DNA from: Mycogone perniciosa
Taxonomy: Eukaryota; Ascomycota; Sordariomycetes; Hypocreales; Hypocreaceae
Direction of reading: 5' to 3'
Assembly (NCBI GenBank): GCA_025331125.1
Contig: JAOALB010000135.1
Coordinates: 62,001-126,000, forward strand
DNA length: 64,000 bases
Shown here: positions 44,600 to 58,435 of the stretch, in pieces
Layout: each line of letters starts with the position of its first letter
How positions within the stretch are numbered: position 1 is the first letter of the stretch
Program-made: the position numbers and the translations under genes
Notes under the pieces: generated by a model
What the model was told of the DNA's origin: nothing
What the model saw: the letters and a program-made list of their open reading frames with translations, nothing else
Databases searched by the model: none

Positions 44600-46900
44600 A
44601 AACTATATAATAGTTAAAGACTTTAATACTATATACTCTTTATAATAAGTAACTAGTAATTATAATTAAAGTATATTAAGAATTAATTAAGCCTTTAAAA
44701 TTAACTTTTTTCTTCTTAAATTTGTTAAATACTTTAACTTATATATTAAATACAATAATTAATTTAGTGTTTTTAAATATACTATTAATAAAAGCTATAT
44801 TAAAAGAATACTTATTTATTAACTTTAACTATATTATATTAAATGTTATAACCTTAAATTTAATTTATTATTTAATACTATTTAAAAGGCTAAAAGTTAA
44901 AGGGTATAATAATAAAAGATAATTCCTAGCTTTAATTAAAAAAGCGATTTTACTTTTTCCCTTTTTTAATTAATAGTAGTAACTATAAATTAAATAGTTA
45001 AAGTCTTACTTTCTTTTATCTATAAATCTATTAAAATAATAAACTAATTATTAAATTAATTACTTTTTAGATTATAATAGAGAGTTAAATGTAAAAAGAG
45101 CTATTAGGCTTTTTTAATAGCTTAAAAAATAGCAGCTATACTGCTAAACGCTTATCTTTATAATATTTAAAAGACTTTTAAAAAGAATATTAAAAAATAC
45201 TAAAAGGGTATACTAGTAAAATATAATTAATATAGCTAAAGAAAATAAAAATATTTTCTATATAGCCTGCTAGGTTAAGCTAAGATTAATTTTTGAATTA
45301 CTATTACTATAAATAAATAATTAAGTTTTTACCTTTAAAGAAAAAAGGCTACTGTACTTTATAATACTATACTTAAAAGATATATAATAGTTAATAATAT
45401 TAAAAACTTATAAATCTTAATTATTTAATAGTAGTAAATTATACTTTTTACAATAGTTTTATTAAAAAAGTAATAGTAGTTATAATATATATAGGAAATA
45501 TATCTTTAGGTATTAATAATATTATAATAAACCTTTTTATATTTCTATTAACTAATAATTAAAGAATATATTTACTCCCTTTATAAAATATACTTCGAAA
45601 TTAAATATTATTTATTTACTTTTAAATTAATTAGAGTAATAGTAATCTTTAAATTATAAATAAAGAAATCTTTTATCTTTAAAGGCTTAAAAGTTAATTA
45701 TTCTTTTTTTATATTTAAATAAAAAGTTTAAATACTTTATTATATAAAAGATAATATATACTGCAATTAAGCAGTAGATATTATATATTAAATAAGCCAG
45801 TGCCTTTTTTAAAAGATTAAATATTAATTTAATTATAGCTTTAACTTATAAAGTTAACCTAGCTTTCTATAATAGTAAAGTAATTACTTTAATTACAGTT
45901 AATATCTAAAAGGCCTTTAATATAGTCTTTATTAATAAATTAATACTTTAATTATATAAATAAGGCTAGTTTAATTATAAAGTTTAATAGGCTTTCTCTT
46001 TTATAATAGCCTATAACGCTTAAGTAAAACTATAAAAGATAATAACTTAATAATTTTTATTACGCTATAGTCTCCTTTAAAGATTATTAGTATCTTTAAT
46101 TTCTTTTTTACTTTATATAGCTTTAATATACTACCTATTTACTACCTTTTCTTAAGTTTTTATAGCAATAATTAAATAACTCTTTATTAAAACACTATAG
46201 AGGTTTAGTTAAATAAATAATATAATATTTTTATTTATTAATAATACTTTAAATTAAATAATAGCTTAAATAATAATTATACTTTGAAAACTTTAATAAT
46301 AAATTATTAATAATATAATATTATTTAATTTCAAAAAAATAAAAGTAATATATTTTTAAAACACTATATTAAAATAACCTATTAATAATATATAATACTA
46401 TTAAAACGAGTGCCTTTAAAGAAGTATAATTAAATGGTTTAGTATTTTCTTTGACTAAAAGCTTAACTTTAAAATTATTAACATAATAAAATTATACTAA
46501 ACTTTATTTCTATATAGCTTCTAGAAAGCTATATATAATACAGTAATAAAGAGATAATTAAGAGTTTACTAGGTAAACAATAAAATAAACAATTAAGAGT
46601 TTATTAAGTAAACAATAAAATAAATAATTAAATTATATTTTATTTAATAGTTAAAAAGCTATAAAATATTTAATAGTATATATCTATTATAAAAGTAATT
46701 ATAAAATAATACTTTATTTTCTATAATAGTCTTTTAATTTAATAATAGGTATATAGTAGTAAAATTAAACTAATAGCTGTATTCTTTTTTTTTATAAAGT
46801 TTATTTATATAGGAAATTAATTAAATCAATTTACAGTTATATAAATAAAAAACTATTTTAATTAAATAGTTTATTATGCCTATTATAAGTATTATATTAA
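44600..46900 (+). pseudogene. RIP-destroyed Tad-like LINE (endonuclease and RT)
   Basis: At 44722-44922 an accidental 66-codon frame keeps the pattern of the end of a LINE endonuclease (TLTYILNTIINLVFLN..LKEYLFINFNYIIL). At 45850-45990 a reverse-transcriptase block survives as VNI-stop-KAFNIVFINKLI, the decayed form of the LD-V-GAFD motif. Order and orientation fit one plus-strand LINE. Stops occur every few codons. Boundaries are not visible. Confidence 0.55.
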
Positions 46901-49900
46901 GTTTATAGTAAACTAGGTAATTAGTTTTAGCTTTATTATTATTATTCAAGATAATTGAAAATATTTCAATTTATATTAAAATCTCTTTTAAACTTTAATT
47001 TTAGTGTTAAGCTTAATGCTACGTTTAGCTAAAATAGGATAGTTTTTTAATTATATTAAAACCGTTACTTTTTAACTTTCTTTTTACTACCCCTTTTTAA
47101 ATAAGTACTATTTTATATAGGTTGAAAGTAAATATAAAACCTTGAATATAAAAAAGTAATTAGAATATAGAAAATAAAGACAATAATTAAAATAACTAAA
47201 ATATAAAAAATAGTTAATATAGTTAAAATAAAAAGAAATAAAGAACTTTAAGTATAGACTTTAAATAAAAGCTGAAAATTAAAGAAATTTATAAAGTCCT
47301 TTAGCTTTTAACTTAAAAGAGGCTTAATAAACTTATTAATAACTAGTTTACTAGTTTTTAAATAATTAACTATAATAATACTATTTTTAACTTATTCCTT
47401 TATATAATTAAACTATAATAAAGTATATTTTATTTAATTATAAACTATAGGGTTATTTAAAGTAAAAATAATACCTTTATTATTATTAAATAACGAAATT
47501 AACTATTTAATTAATTAATTTACCTCTTTATATAAGCTAATAAACTCTTGAATATCTTTGATAGCTTTTATAAAAGCTAAAGACTTTACTTTGAATATAG
47601 AAAGACAAATAATTAAGCCCCTTTTTAATTTCCAGTTAATTAACCTATTAATAACTATAATAATATAACTATAAATTAATTTATTTAATTTCTTATCCCT
47701 AATAAAATTATTATTATAATAATTAATAAATATTAAACTAGACTTTAAGATATTAAATAGCTAGATTTTCAATATTATATAAATACTATAATAAATTGTA
47801 GGCTATATTTAAATGCTTTTTATAAAGGCTTTAAAATTACGTTACTAGCTACTAGATCAAGATTAATATTTACTTAGATATAAATTATTAAATTAATAAT
47901 AGTATTAATTATAGTTTAAAAAGCTTGATATTAGTTTTCTTTAATTTAATCATAGTTTTATTAATTAAAAAAAGGCCTATAAACGTAATTAAATAAACTT
48001 TAAGTTTTAAAGGTTAAAGAACTTTATAGCTTTAATAATATATTATTTCTAAAATAGTTAAAAACAGCCTCTTTTTTATTTTTAATTATTTAAATCTTAA
48101 AGAAAAAGGGGTAAAGCCTTTACCTTTATAGTATGAACTTTAGTAAAAGCTAGCTTTAATAAAACTATAGCTTCTTTATTTAATTTAATAAAAATACTAT
48201 TATTGAAATTATAAAAAATAAAACAGTGAGATATTAAAGGATTATATCCTAGTTTATTTCCTAAAGCTTATAAAGCCTATTACTATTCCTTAAAGGACTA
48301 TTTTAAACTATAAAAGGCTTTTTATAACTAAATAACTTAATTTATATTAAAGTTATAACCTAGCTTTTTAACAATAGATTTAACTTTAAAGCAAGTTTAA
48401 CAAATATAGTCTTTAAACCCTTTAAAAAAGTTAAGGAAAATAGTTTCTTTAAGTAGTTTATGAAGGAATATATTAATAAAGTTAATTTATTTCATTTTCT
48501 AATAATAAATACTAGCTAAAGTTAAAAGGAGCTATTAAGTAAAAGGAATAGCTATTAAAGTCAACGTTTAGTTAAAATCTATTCCTTTTAATTATAATTT
48601 TATAGTAATTAAATAGTTTATATAGTTAATTCCATATATATAACTATTTTATTTAATCTTTTTAATAGTTTTTGTTAAAAGGTATTTATAGGTAAAGAGA
48701 GATATTATTTAATATAAAGCAGGTTTAAAAATAGTTAAATTAATTCTTTTATAAAACTATATTTTAATAATTCTTTATAATTTTATAATTAAATACTTTT
48801 AAAGTATTTATAAGTTTTAGAATAATATTTAGAAAAGTATTAATTTTAAGTTTAATTATATTATTTCAAATTGCAGTTTGGATTAGTATTTTAGCTTACT
48901 TTACTTTTAATAGTTTATCCTTATTTTTAATCCTTTTAATTCCATTATCTTTACTGTATTACAATTTAAATAGTATAGTCTTTAAAACTATAAGTATAAG
49001 GTCTAAATACAGTTACTTTTTTTTAGTTAACTGCTTTAATTAAAGCAATAATAATTCCTTTTCAGTTTATTTATTTACTTTATTAATTATTTAAATATAC
49101 TTTTATCCTTTATAAATTATAAAGTTAATAAAAAAAGGTTAATTAAATAATTTTATAGTTAAATAGTTTTAGTTATATTTATTTACAAGGTTTTTAAAAG
49201 AATTTATTTTAGCTAGGTTCATAGAGATATTTCTAATCCCTTTTATACCTATACTGTCTTATTTACTGTTAATTATTTAATCTTTACTTATAAAGTATAT
49301 AATATTTATTATTAATCCTTTTATAAGGATTATATTTAACCTTTATAATAGTTTAATTTTAAATATCTCTTTATACTTTATTTTTTTATATACTATATAA
49401 AAGAGTTTAATTTTATTATAGTTTACTTTTTAATTAAAAAAGCTAAACTCTTTTCTTTTTATAAAAGATAAACTTAATAAAACTTTATTTTAAGCTTTAA
49501 ACGATTTTATTTAAAGTATTAGTATTTTTTATATATAGGTTTTAATAGTTATAATTGCTATAATAAATTAAGCTAGGATTAAGGTTTTTTATAAGCTTAC
49601 TTAAATTATCTTTACCTTCAAGTTATATATTATAAACCTATAATCTTTATTATAGGCTAGTTTAATATAGTTTTAAAGAAAATAACTTTTATTTATATAA
49701 TATTTATAATATTTTATATTTATAATTACCTTTAAATAATAATAAAAGAAAAGGTTTTGTATTTTATTATATAAAAGGTTTATTATATTAATATTATTAA
49801 TAGCAATTATTAATGTAAGGAGTTTTTATTTAGGTTTATAACTATTAATAGTAATATAATATTACTTTTTTTCTTTTAAAATAATTACTTTCCTTTTTAG

Positions 49901-51698
49901 TTTAAAAGTTAAATTACTAGTTTATTAAACTTTTTAAATAAAGTATTTATTTAATCTTTAAGCTGCGAAAATATAGCTAGTTTTATAAACTTAAGCTATT
50001 ATTTTTTCTATTCTTTTAAAATTAAGTTTATCTTTAATTTAAATAAATTAAATACCTGTTTAGCTTTAAAAGGCATTTTTATAAATCTTTAAAAATAGGC
50101 CTTTTAAATATTAAATTCTATAAGTATTTTATTATAAAAAAGTATTTAAACTTTAATATATATTAATTTATTAAAATTATTGATTTCCTTAATCTCTTTA
50201 AAGGCTATTATTAATTAAAGTAGCTTTAATAGTATTACTTTAATAATATTATAAAAATATAATATAGCTGCTTTTTAATTTCTTTTATTAAGCTTTTAAT
50301 AACAGTATTAATATTAAAGTAATTAATTTATTACAGATTATATTTTAATAGGCTTATAGCAATAAAGACTTTAAAGCTATATAGTATATAACTTTAATTA
50401 TTCTTTATTATACTGTTTATAATATTATATTAACTTTTTTTTAACTTTATTTTAGCTAATACTTTTTTTAATAAAGATTTAAACTGTTTTCTATTCTTTT
50501 AATTTTATAAATAGTTTCAGGTACCTCTTTTAATCTTTTATTAGAATTCTTTAATCTTTTATCTCCTGCTTATAAGTCTTTAAAAACTGAAATATATTTT
50601 CGCTATTAAGTTTACTAATAAAATTAATTTTTATAGGTAGCTTTATCTTTTAGATATTCTTAAAAGCCTAAGCGAAGAAAAGGAACTTTTAAAAGGGTAT
50701 TTCTTTATTTTCTGTTAAAGAATTTGATCTTTCTTTAGCCTTTATTATAATTAGCCTTTAAAGGAATATTCTTTTTTTAACTAAAAAAGGGATATATCCT
50801 TTTAGTAAAAGGGCTATAGTAGAATATTTCTTTAAAGTAAAGAGTTTTTTTAAAATAAAAAAAGGTTTTATTTATTTATTTAAAAAGATAGAATTAGCTG
50901 TTCTATTAAGGATAGTTTCCTTTATTAATATCAATTTTATAGCATTAAATTATTGCCTTTTTTAAGTCTTTTTTTAATAGCTTTAATATAAATAAAGGCA
51001 GTTTATATACTAGAGATTATAAAAGAGGTAAAGATAGTGTTTTTATTAAAAGTTTAAAAAAATCTAGCTAAAAATATTAATAAAATTAAAATAATATCTC
51101 TATACCAGGAAATTGAATAATTAATCTATTTCTTTTTAATTCCCTATAATTATTTTACTAGCTTATTTACTAGGTTATAAGCGAAATAAAAGTTATAATA
51201 GTATATTACTAATTTAAAGGGGATTATATTATATAAAGTTAATTGTTTAATCCATATATTTACTTTTACTATACTAATAAGTCTCTTAGTAATTTCCTTT
51301 AGCCTCTTAGCCTTTTATTTATATATATTATAGGCTAATAGTTTCTTAAGATTCCGCTCTTTTATTGTATTTTAGTGTATTACACTTAAGTTAACTAATC
51401 CTGATTCCTATATTTCGGAAATTGTAACTAAATAACCTATCTTTTCACAGTTAAATATTATATTAATCTATATTAACTGGCTGTCTAAAAGGGGTTTTAG
51501 GCTATTTCTTTTAGCTGACTATCTTATATTTAACCAGAAATTTACTAAAGCTAGCCTATAATTCTATTAATAGTTTAAATAAAAGTAAGTCTTAATAGCA
51601 GTATAAAAGTGCCTTTAATAATTGCTTTTTAGGACATAATCTTCAAGATTTCCCTTTATTTTAATTACTAGTTTTATTTAAGGGGAATCGGCACTTTT

Positions 51699-51722
51699 AA
51701 TATATATATATATATATATATA
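51699..51722. repeat. (TA)n microsatellite
   Basis: A 24-bp TA run just upstream of the plus-strand Gypsy relic. Confidence 0.75.
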
Positions 51723-51999
51723 CATTAACAATAACTTAAATAAAGTGCAAAAACCGCGCTTTTAATAAAACTATAAAGCTGCAGTTAAATAGTATAAAGA
51801 CTAAAAGATACTGTAAATTATTTAATCATAATATCTATAGCTGAAAGCAATTAACAGTTACCTCTTTACGCCTTAGTAGTTATAAAATTATAAGTAAGGT
51901 AATATATTAAAGTAGGATACAGGTTAGTTTATTATTAAACTAGGTTTATTTATTTTATCTTTATACTTTTATTTTTTTTTAATTTAGTAATTGCTTAAA

Positions 52000-54900
52000 T
52001 AAGCAATTAACCTTTTTTAAGTAAACTAGTAAAAAGGAGTATAAGTAAGTTAAGTATATTAGTTACTATTAATAAACTATTTACAGGAAAAACTTTAAAA
52101 ATAGTAAATGTAAAAGTATATAGGGTATAAACCTACTTTAAAAAACAGAGAGATTAATTAGATTATAAAATAACTGCATTAAAACTAGTTTAATTTTATT
52201 ACCTATAAAGGAACTGCTTATAATAAAAGAAGGTAGCATTTAGTTTAAGGAACCTTAATTAACTATAAAATTTATATAAAATAAAAAGAATTAGGAAACA
52301 ATTAATATTACCTATAAAAGGGCTATAAAATAGCAATTAATAAATTATATCTCTTAAAATATTAAATAATAAAAGTAATAATAAAAATTTACTATATCTT
52401 AAATTAAAGATAATAATTAAAGGATATTAGCTATATATATTAATAAATAGTAAAGTAATAGGCAATTTTATTACACTTATAACTGTAAATTTATTACGTT
52501 CCAAGCATGTTTCCCTTATATACAGTTAGTACCGTCATGATAATTGCTACAAATGCGATTATTAGCCTATTCTTTTGCCTGTTGGCGTAACGGGATAACG
52601 GTTCGTTACACGATAATCGCATATAGCTGGTGGCCTTAGGTTTGAATTGTATTGGTGTTCCGCAATTTGTAGACCTCCGCCGCTAACAAGCCCGCTATAC
52701 GGCAGTATTTAGGCAGGTACTACAGCGTGCGCTTAGGGGATAGAATAACTGTATGGACCTGAAGGATAGATTGGTCCCCTATCTGGTCGTTGCCTTAGGC
52801 TTGAGGACAAGCCCTAAGAGAGAGGGACATCATGTTACGTTCCAAGCACGTTTCCTTTATATACACTTGGTACCGTTATAATAATTGCTATAAATGCGAT
52901 TATTAGCCTATTCTTTTGCCTGTTAGCGTGACGGGATAACGGTTTATTACAAAATTGCTTACTGTTACTTTAAAAAAAGAAAACTAAATTATATTAATTT
53001 TATTAAGCAGAAGGAGGAGCTTTTATATATAATAATAAGTAGGTTAAGCGAAAGATTAATTATTTTAAACTTAAAATCGCTAATATAAAGGAGTAGTTTA
53101 TTGTAATATAGTGAATATTGATAAGTATAATATTATTTTTAGTTATCTTTAATTAAAATATAATAACCTTAATATTAAATAGGAGAATAGCTAGCTTTAT
53201 TAGTATAATAATAAAGCTCCTCTAGTAATTAAAACTATTAAAAAGGACTTAGCTGCAGGGAAGAAATCCTAAAACATAAAACCTTTAAATAAGCTAATAA
53301 AAGGCATTAAAAAAGCTACATTTAACTTAATTATAGAAATAATCTATTTAAAAATAAAGCTTAAATAAAGTAAAGGGAAAGATAAATAAATTTAAACAAT
53401 AATTGCCTTTTTATAAAAAAACATTTAATAATATTAATAAAATACGTAAAATAAAAAGCTTAAAAATAGCATTATTACTAAAATAACTGTAGATTATCCT
53501 GAAAGAATATTAAAAGTATAAAGAATTATTTAAAGAATACTTAATATAAAGCTAGTAGAATACAGTTAATAAAACTATATAATTAAGTTTAAAGACAGTA
53601 TAAAAACTACCTTTTATAAAATTTATAATTTAAATAAAAAAAAGCTTAAAAGGCTATATAACTATTTAAATAATATACTAGCTAAAAGGTATATTTAACC
53701 CTCTTTATTAAAAGCAGGCTGTTTTATTATATTTATATTAAAGAAAAGAGGTAAACTATAGTTAATTATAGATTACTAACAGTTTAAGAAAGCTACTATT
53801 AAGAATAAAACTTTACTACTATTAATTATAGAATTGTAGGATAAACTATATAGGAAAAAGTAATTTATAGCATTAGGTTTTAAAAGCGCTTATAACTTTA
53901 TCTGCATTAAAGAAAAATATAAATAAATAACTGCTTTTTAAACTAAGTATAGCTTATTTGAGTATTTAGTTATACCTTTTAGCTTTATTAATGCCCCTAT
54001 AATATGTTAAAAGATAATTAATAATATATTAAAAGAGTACTTTAATATATTTATAGTTATTTACATAAATAATGTCTTAATCTTTTTAAATACCTTTAAA
54101 GAATATAAAGTATATATCTATAAAGTATTATAAATACTATAAAATACTAAACTATTTATAAAATTAAAGAAATGCAAATTTTATATATAGAAAGTTACCT
54201 TTTTAAAGTATATTATTACCTTTAAAGAAATTTATATAAATCTATTGAAAGTATAAATAATAAAAGACTAGCCTATACCTATAATAGTTAAAGAAGTTTA
54301 AAGCCTTTTAAAATTAATTAACTATTATTAATAATTTATTAAAAACTATAAAAGTATTATATAAATTCTCTATAAATTTACTAAAAAAGATTAAAGGTTT
54401 TTATAAGTATTAAATATATAAAAAGCCTTTAATAAATTTAAATAGTTTACTTTAAAAAAACCTATATTTGTTATATTTAACTTATTTAAAGAAATAAAAG
54501 TTAAAACAAATACTTTTCACTTTACTGTAAAAGCTTAATTTAGTTAAAAAGATAAAAATAATAATCCCTATTGCCTTTTATTTTTAAGTATTATATAGCG
54601 CAGAATTAAACTATCTAATATATAATAAAGAATTCTTTACTATTATTTTTATATTTTAAAAATAATAATATTACCTATTAAAAAGAATATATAAAGTTAA
54701 GGTATATATTAACTATAAAAATATTATATATTCTGCCATAGTTTAAGTTTTTAAAAGATAAATCCGCTATATAAAATACCTTTTAAAATTTAATTATATT
54801 TTAATTTATTAGAAAAGATTGAAAAATAAATAAATAGATATACTTAGTAAATAAGTTAATTTAGATTTAAGAAAGATTAAATATATTAGGCAGATTTTAA

Positions 54901-56778
54901 AATAAACCTTTAAAAGATATTATTAATAAATAGCACTTTAAGCTATATATAAAGTATTTAATAATAATATTATACTTTGATATATTAAAGAATATTATAT
55001 TATTTAAAATAATAATAGATTTTTAAAAGATACAAATTCTAATAAAAAAGGAATTTAATAATAAAATAAAGGCATTTAAATTTTAAATAAACTTTAAAAA
55101 AGTATAATTATAAAAGTTTATTAATATTTAGTATATAGATATAAAGGTATTTGCAAAACCTGCAAATAGGTTTAAAGGTATTTTAAGTTTTAAAGGCTTA
55201 AGAAAATAATATAAAATATTATTTCTTGCTATATAGCTTATAAGACAATTAAAACCTTAAAATATAAATTATACAGTAAACCTTAACCTTTATTAATATT
55301 AAAATAACTATAAAAATTAATTTTATTAAACTTTACTATTAAGTTACTATTATTTATTAAATTAAAATTAAAACTTAAATATAATAGTATTTTAATAACT
55401 ATAAATTAATTTATTAAATACTTTTATTTGTTTTTTATATAAAGAAGTAATAGATATAAAAATACTAGTTTATATGTTTTTATAATTTATTATAGTTAAT
55501 TATATAATTTTAATTAAAATTATTTTTAATTAAAAATTAACTTTTATATTTAAATTCTAGTAAATATTTATAAATTAGTTAAATATAAATTATAAGTTTA
55601 ATATTATATATTACTTATAAATAAATAGATAAATAAAATGTATTAATTAGGTTATTAAAGTTTATTTAAAAAGTTATATTAACTTTAAATAAAATAATAA
55701 AATAAAAAAGTTATTAATTATATAAATATTTTATAATAATAATATTTTAAAGTTAATTAAACTTAGTTTTATATATATTAATTATAGCTTTATATTAAAT
55801 ATATATAAAGTATTAAACAAGGGCTTATATATTAATAAAGTATAAATTAAAGCTGAAAATATAAAGCAGTTATATAAAGAAATATAAGTATACTTTAACT
55901 TTATATAAAAAAAATTAAAAAAGTATATTAATAACTATAAATTAAAGGGATTAATTTTTAAAACAGGAGGTATAGTTTATTTATATTAATATTTACTAAA
56001 AGAAAAGAATATACGTATTAAAATAATATAATTAAGTAATAAATCAAACTTTAAAAAGCTTAAACTTTATTTAGTGAAAAAGGTTATTTAAAAGTTATTT
56101 ATAAACTTATACTATTAAATAATATTTAAATTTATTTAATACTTTATATTTTACTATTTAAAAAGATATTATAAAATAAATTAAAGAATACATTAGTTAT
56201 AGATTTAATTAAAGTTTTATTAATTAAAAAAGAATATAAAGTTAAAGAAATTAAAGCTATAATAGTAGAAAATAATAAATGCTACTATTTAATAAAATAA
56301 AAGAATTATAGAGAAAAATATAACTTTTAAAAACTTAAAGAATACTTTAAGTACCTTGAAATAACTCTGTAATAATTTTATTGAAACCTTAACTTATTAA
56401 TAATAAATTAAGCAGCCTAAAAGCAGTTTAGTTAGTTATATTAATAGCTTTAAAAATATATATATTAATAGTAGCCTTGAATTTATAATATTTAGCTTTA
56501 TCTAGCTTATTTATACTTTTAACTTAAAATTTACTATCTTTGCCCCTTTTATTATTAATACTTTACGCTAAGTATAAAGGCGAGTTAATTGCGTTAAAGC
56601 CTTAAAAGACTTATAATGCAATTCTATTAATTTAAGCTTTGCCTTTTATTCCTATACTTTTAATTATTTATACTTTAAAGTAATCTAAAACACTAAAAGA
56701 ATTAAAAAAAGAAATTAATAAAAAAAATATAAATACTTATAAATATTTACTAATACTTTAAAACTATTAAAAAAGGGA
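52000..56778 (+). pseudogene. RIP-destroyed Ty3/Gypsy element, copy A
   Basis: Plus-strand pol can be followed through stops. A protease-like region lies around the TRIM insertion. Reverse transcriptase at about 53740-54400 shows KATIKNKTLLLLI, then FIALGFKSAYN, FEYLVIPFSFINAPI and VIYINNVLIFLN (the decayed YxDD box). RNase H and integrase follow, with the C-terminal GPY/F-like module near 56028-56170. The same order appears in reverse in copy B. The left boundary is uncertain. Confidence 0.75.
52492..52951. mobile_element. 460-bp TRIM-like miniature LTR retroelement
   Basis: Two 119-bp terminal direct repeats (52492-52610 and 52833-52951), with ends TGTTACG..TTACA (the first copy now begins TA), flank 222 bp of non-coding sequence. 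A purine tract AAGAGAGAGGGACA ends just before the 3' repeat. The 5-bp duplication AAATT lies at 52487-52491 and 52952-52956. The two repeats differ almost only by transitions. It is much richer in G and C than the surrounding DNA. Copy B of the host element lacks it at the same place (AAATC once, 62564-62560). It has no coding capacity and must be moved by another element. Confidence 0.8.
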
Positions 56779-57155
56779 TATTATATTATAATTTAACTCT
56801 TTTATAGCTATATAAAAGGTTTAGGGCAATATATACCCTAAAAAGATAATAAAATAATTATTTAATTAAAACAGATTACTTAAATTACTATAAACTATAA
56901 ATGACTTAAATTATAGAATATAAGCTAAGGTAATTTAATATAACTATAATCTATATATAACTTAAATATACTTATTATATATCTCTTTTATATATAAAAC
57001 TAAATAAATTATAATTATTAATATAATTATTTAAATAGTTATTAATAATTGCATTTACTAGAACTGCCTATTTTATAGAATTGTAACTATAGTACCTTAT
57101 TTAATATTTATCTTTAACCTCTCTGTTAATATAAACCTATAAACCTCGGTTTATA
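56779..57155 (+). repeat. 3' LTR of Gypsy copy A, truncated at its 3' end
   Basis: RIP-altered LTR in plus orientation, from TATTATATTATAATTTAAC to CTCGGTTTAT. It matches the solo LTR at 32087-32413 in its second half and lacks the final 25-30 bp. It stops exactly where an inverted LTR begins. Confidence 0.7.
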
Positions 57156-57555
57156 TAATAATCTAGGTTAGTTCTTAATAGTTAAACCGAGGTTTATAGG
57201 TTTATATTAATAAAGAGGTTAAGGATAAATACTAAGCAGGGTAATATAGTTATAATTCTATAAAACAAATAGTTCTAGTAAATGCAATTATTAATAACTA
57301 CTTAAATAACTACACTATTAATTATAATTTATCTAGTCTTATATATAAAAGAGATATATAATAAATATTCTTAAATTATATAGATTATAGTTATATTAAA
57401 TTACCTTGGCTTACATTTTATAATTTAAGTAATTTATAGTTTATAGTAATCCAAGTAATCTTTCTTAATTAAACGGTTATTCTATCGTTCTTCCAGGGTA
57501 TATACTGCCCTAAATCTATTATACAGCTATAAAAGGGTTAGGTTATAATATAATA
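57156..57555 (-). repeat. Inverted LTR (3' LTR of Gypsy copy B')
   Basis: Begins TAATAATCTAGG, which equals TGACGATCCGGG (LTR end) with only C-to-T and G-to-A changes, and runs to ATAATA at 57555. A pyrimidine-rich CCCCCCTC block follows, the complement of a polypurine tract, so in minus orientation this is a 3' LTR. It forms a long imperfect palindrome with the LTR at 56779-57155. Confidence 0.7.
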
Positions 57556-58046
57556 CCCCCCTCTTAATACTCTTATTCCTAAAACCTTACTTATCCTATA
57601 TAAATACTATACCTCCTTTTATAAATATAATATTTCTTTTTCTTTTTTCCTTTTTATATATATAGTATTAATAATATAAATTATATTAAAAAGGCTTATT
57701 CTTTAAAGACCCTTTAGCGTTTAGCCTTTATATCTTTTATTAAAAAACTAGGTTTTAAAATTATACTTTATTTATATTATTGTTTCTATAGTTATATTTA
57801 TAAAATAATAGATAAAGTATTTTAATACTAGGAGTGCGTTTAATAGGGGCGCTTTTATAATAATTTTAAAGTACTAGTAAACACTTATAAGTATTTTTAT
57901 CTTTTTTATCTATTTTTCTTTTTTTTCTAATTCTTTTAGTATTTTAAATTACTTTAAAGTATAAGCGATTAAAGGTGCAGGAATAAAAGGCGGAGCTTAA
58001 ATTGGCAGATTTGCATTATAAGTCTTTTAAAGCTTTAGCGCAATTA
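57556..58046 (-). pseudogene. Internal remnant of Gypsy copy B'
   Basis: About 490 bp of minus-strand internal sequence. The part at 57830-58040 matches 56590-56760 of copy A (AATTGCG..AAAAGACTTATAATGCA). It is cut off on its right by the LTR of copy B. Confidence 0.6.
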
Positions 58047-58435
58047 TGACGATCCGGGTAAATTCTTAAGGGATAAACCAAAGTTCGTGGGTTTATATTA
58101 ACAAAGAGGTTAAAGATAAATACTAAGCAGGGCAATATAGTTACAGTTTTATAAAATAGGTGGTTCTAGTAAATGCAATTATTAACAACTATTTAAGTAA
58201 CTATATTAAATAAATGATAAGCTAGTTATATATATATAAAAGGAATAATTATAGATTACTTTAAATTATATTTATCTTTTTAATAATTTATAGTAAGTCT
58301 TTCCGTTAGCTTACTGGGATTATTTTATAGTCTATAGTAACTTAAGTGATCTAATGCTAATTAGTTCGTTTATCCAAGGTTCCTCTAGGTATATACTATG
58401 TTATATTCTTATAATAGTTAGGCTATAATATAATA
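58047..58435 (-). repeat. 3' LTR of Gypsy copy B
   Basis: 389 bp from TGACGATCCGGG (only lightly mutated) to TATAATATAAT. TCCCCCTCCTATT follows, the complement of a polypurine tract. It is similar in length and sequence to the LTR at 57156-57555. Confidence 0.7.

Noticed and set aside
52492..52951. The 119-bp direct repeats as a CRISPR-like or tandem array
   Set aside because: Only two copies, LTR-like ends, a purine tract and a target duplication identify a retroelement.
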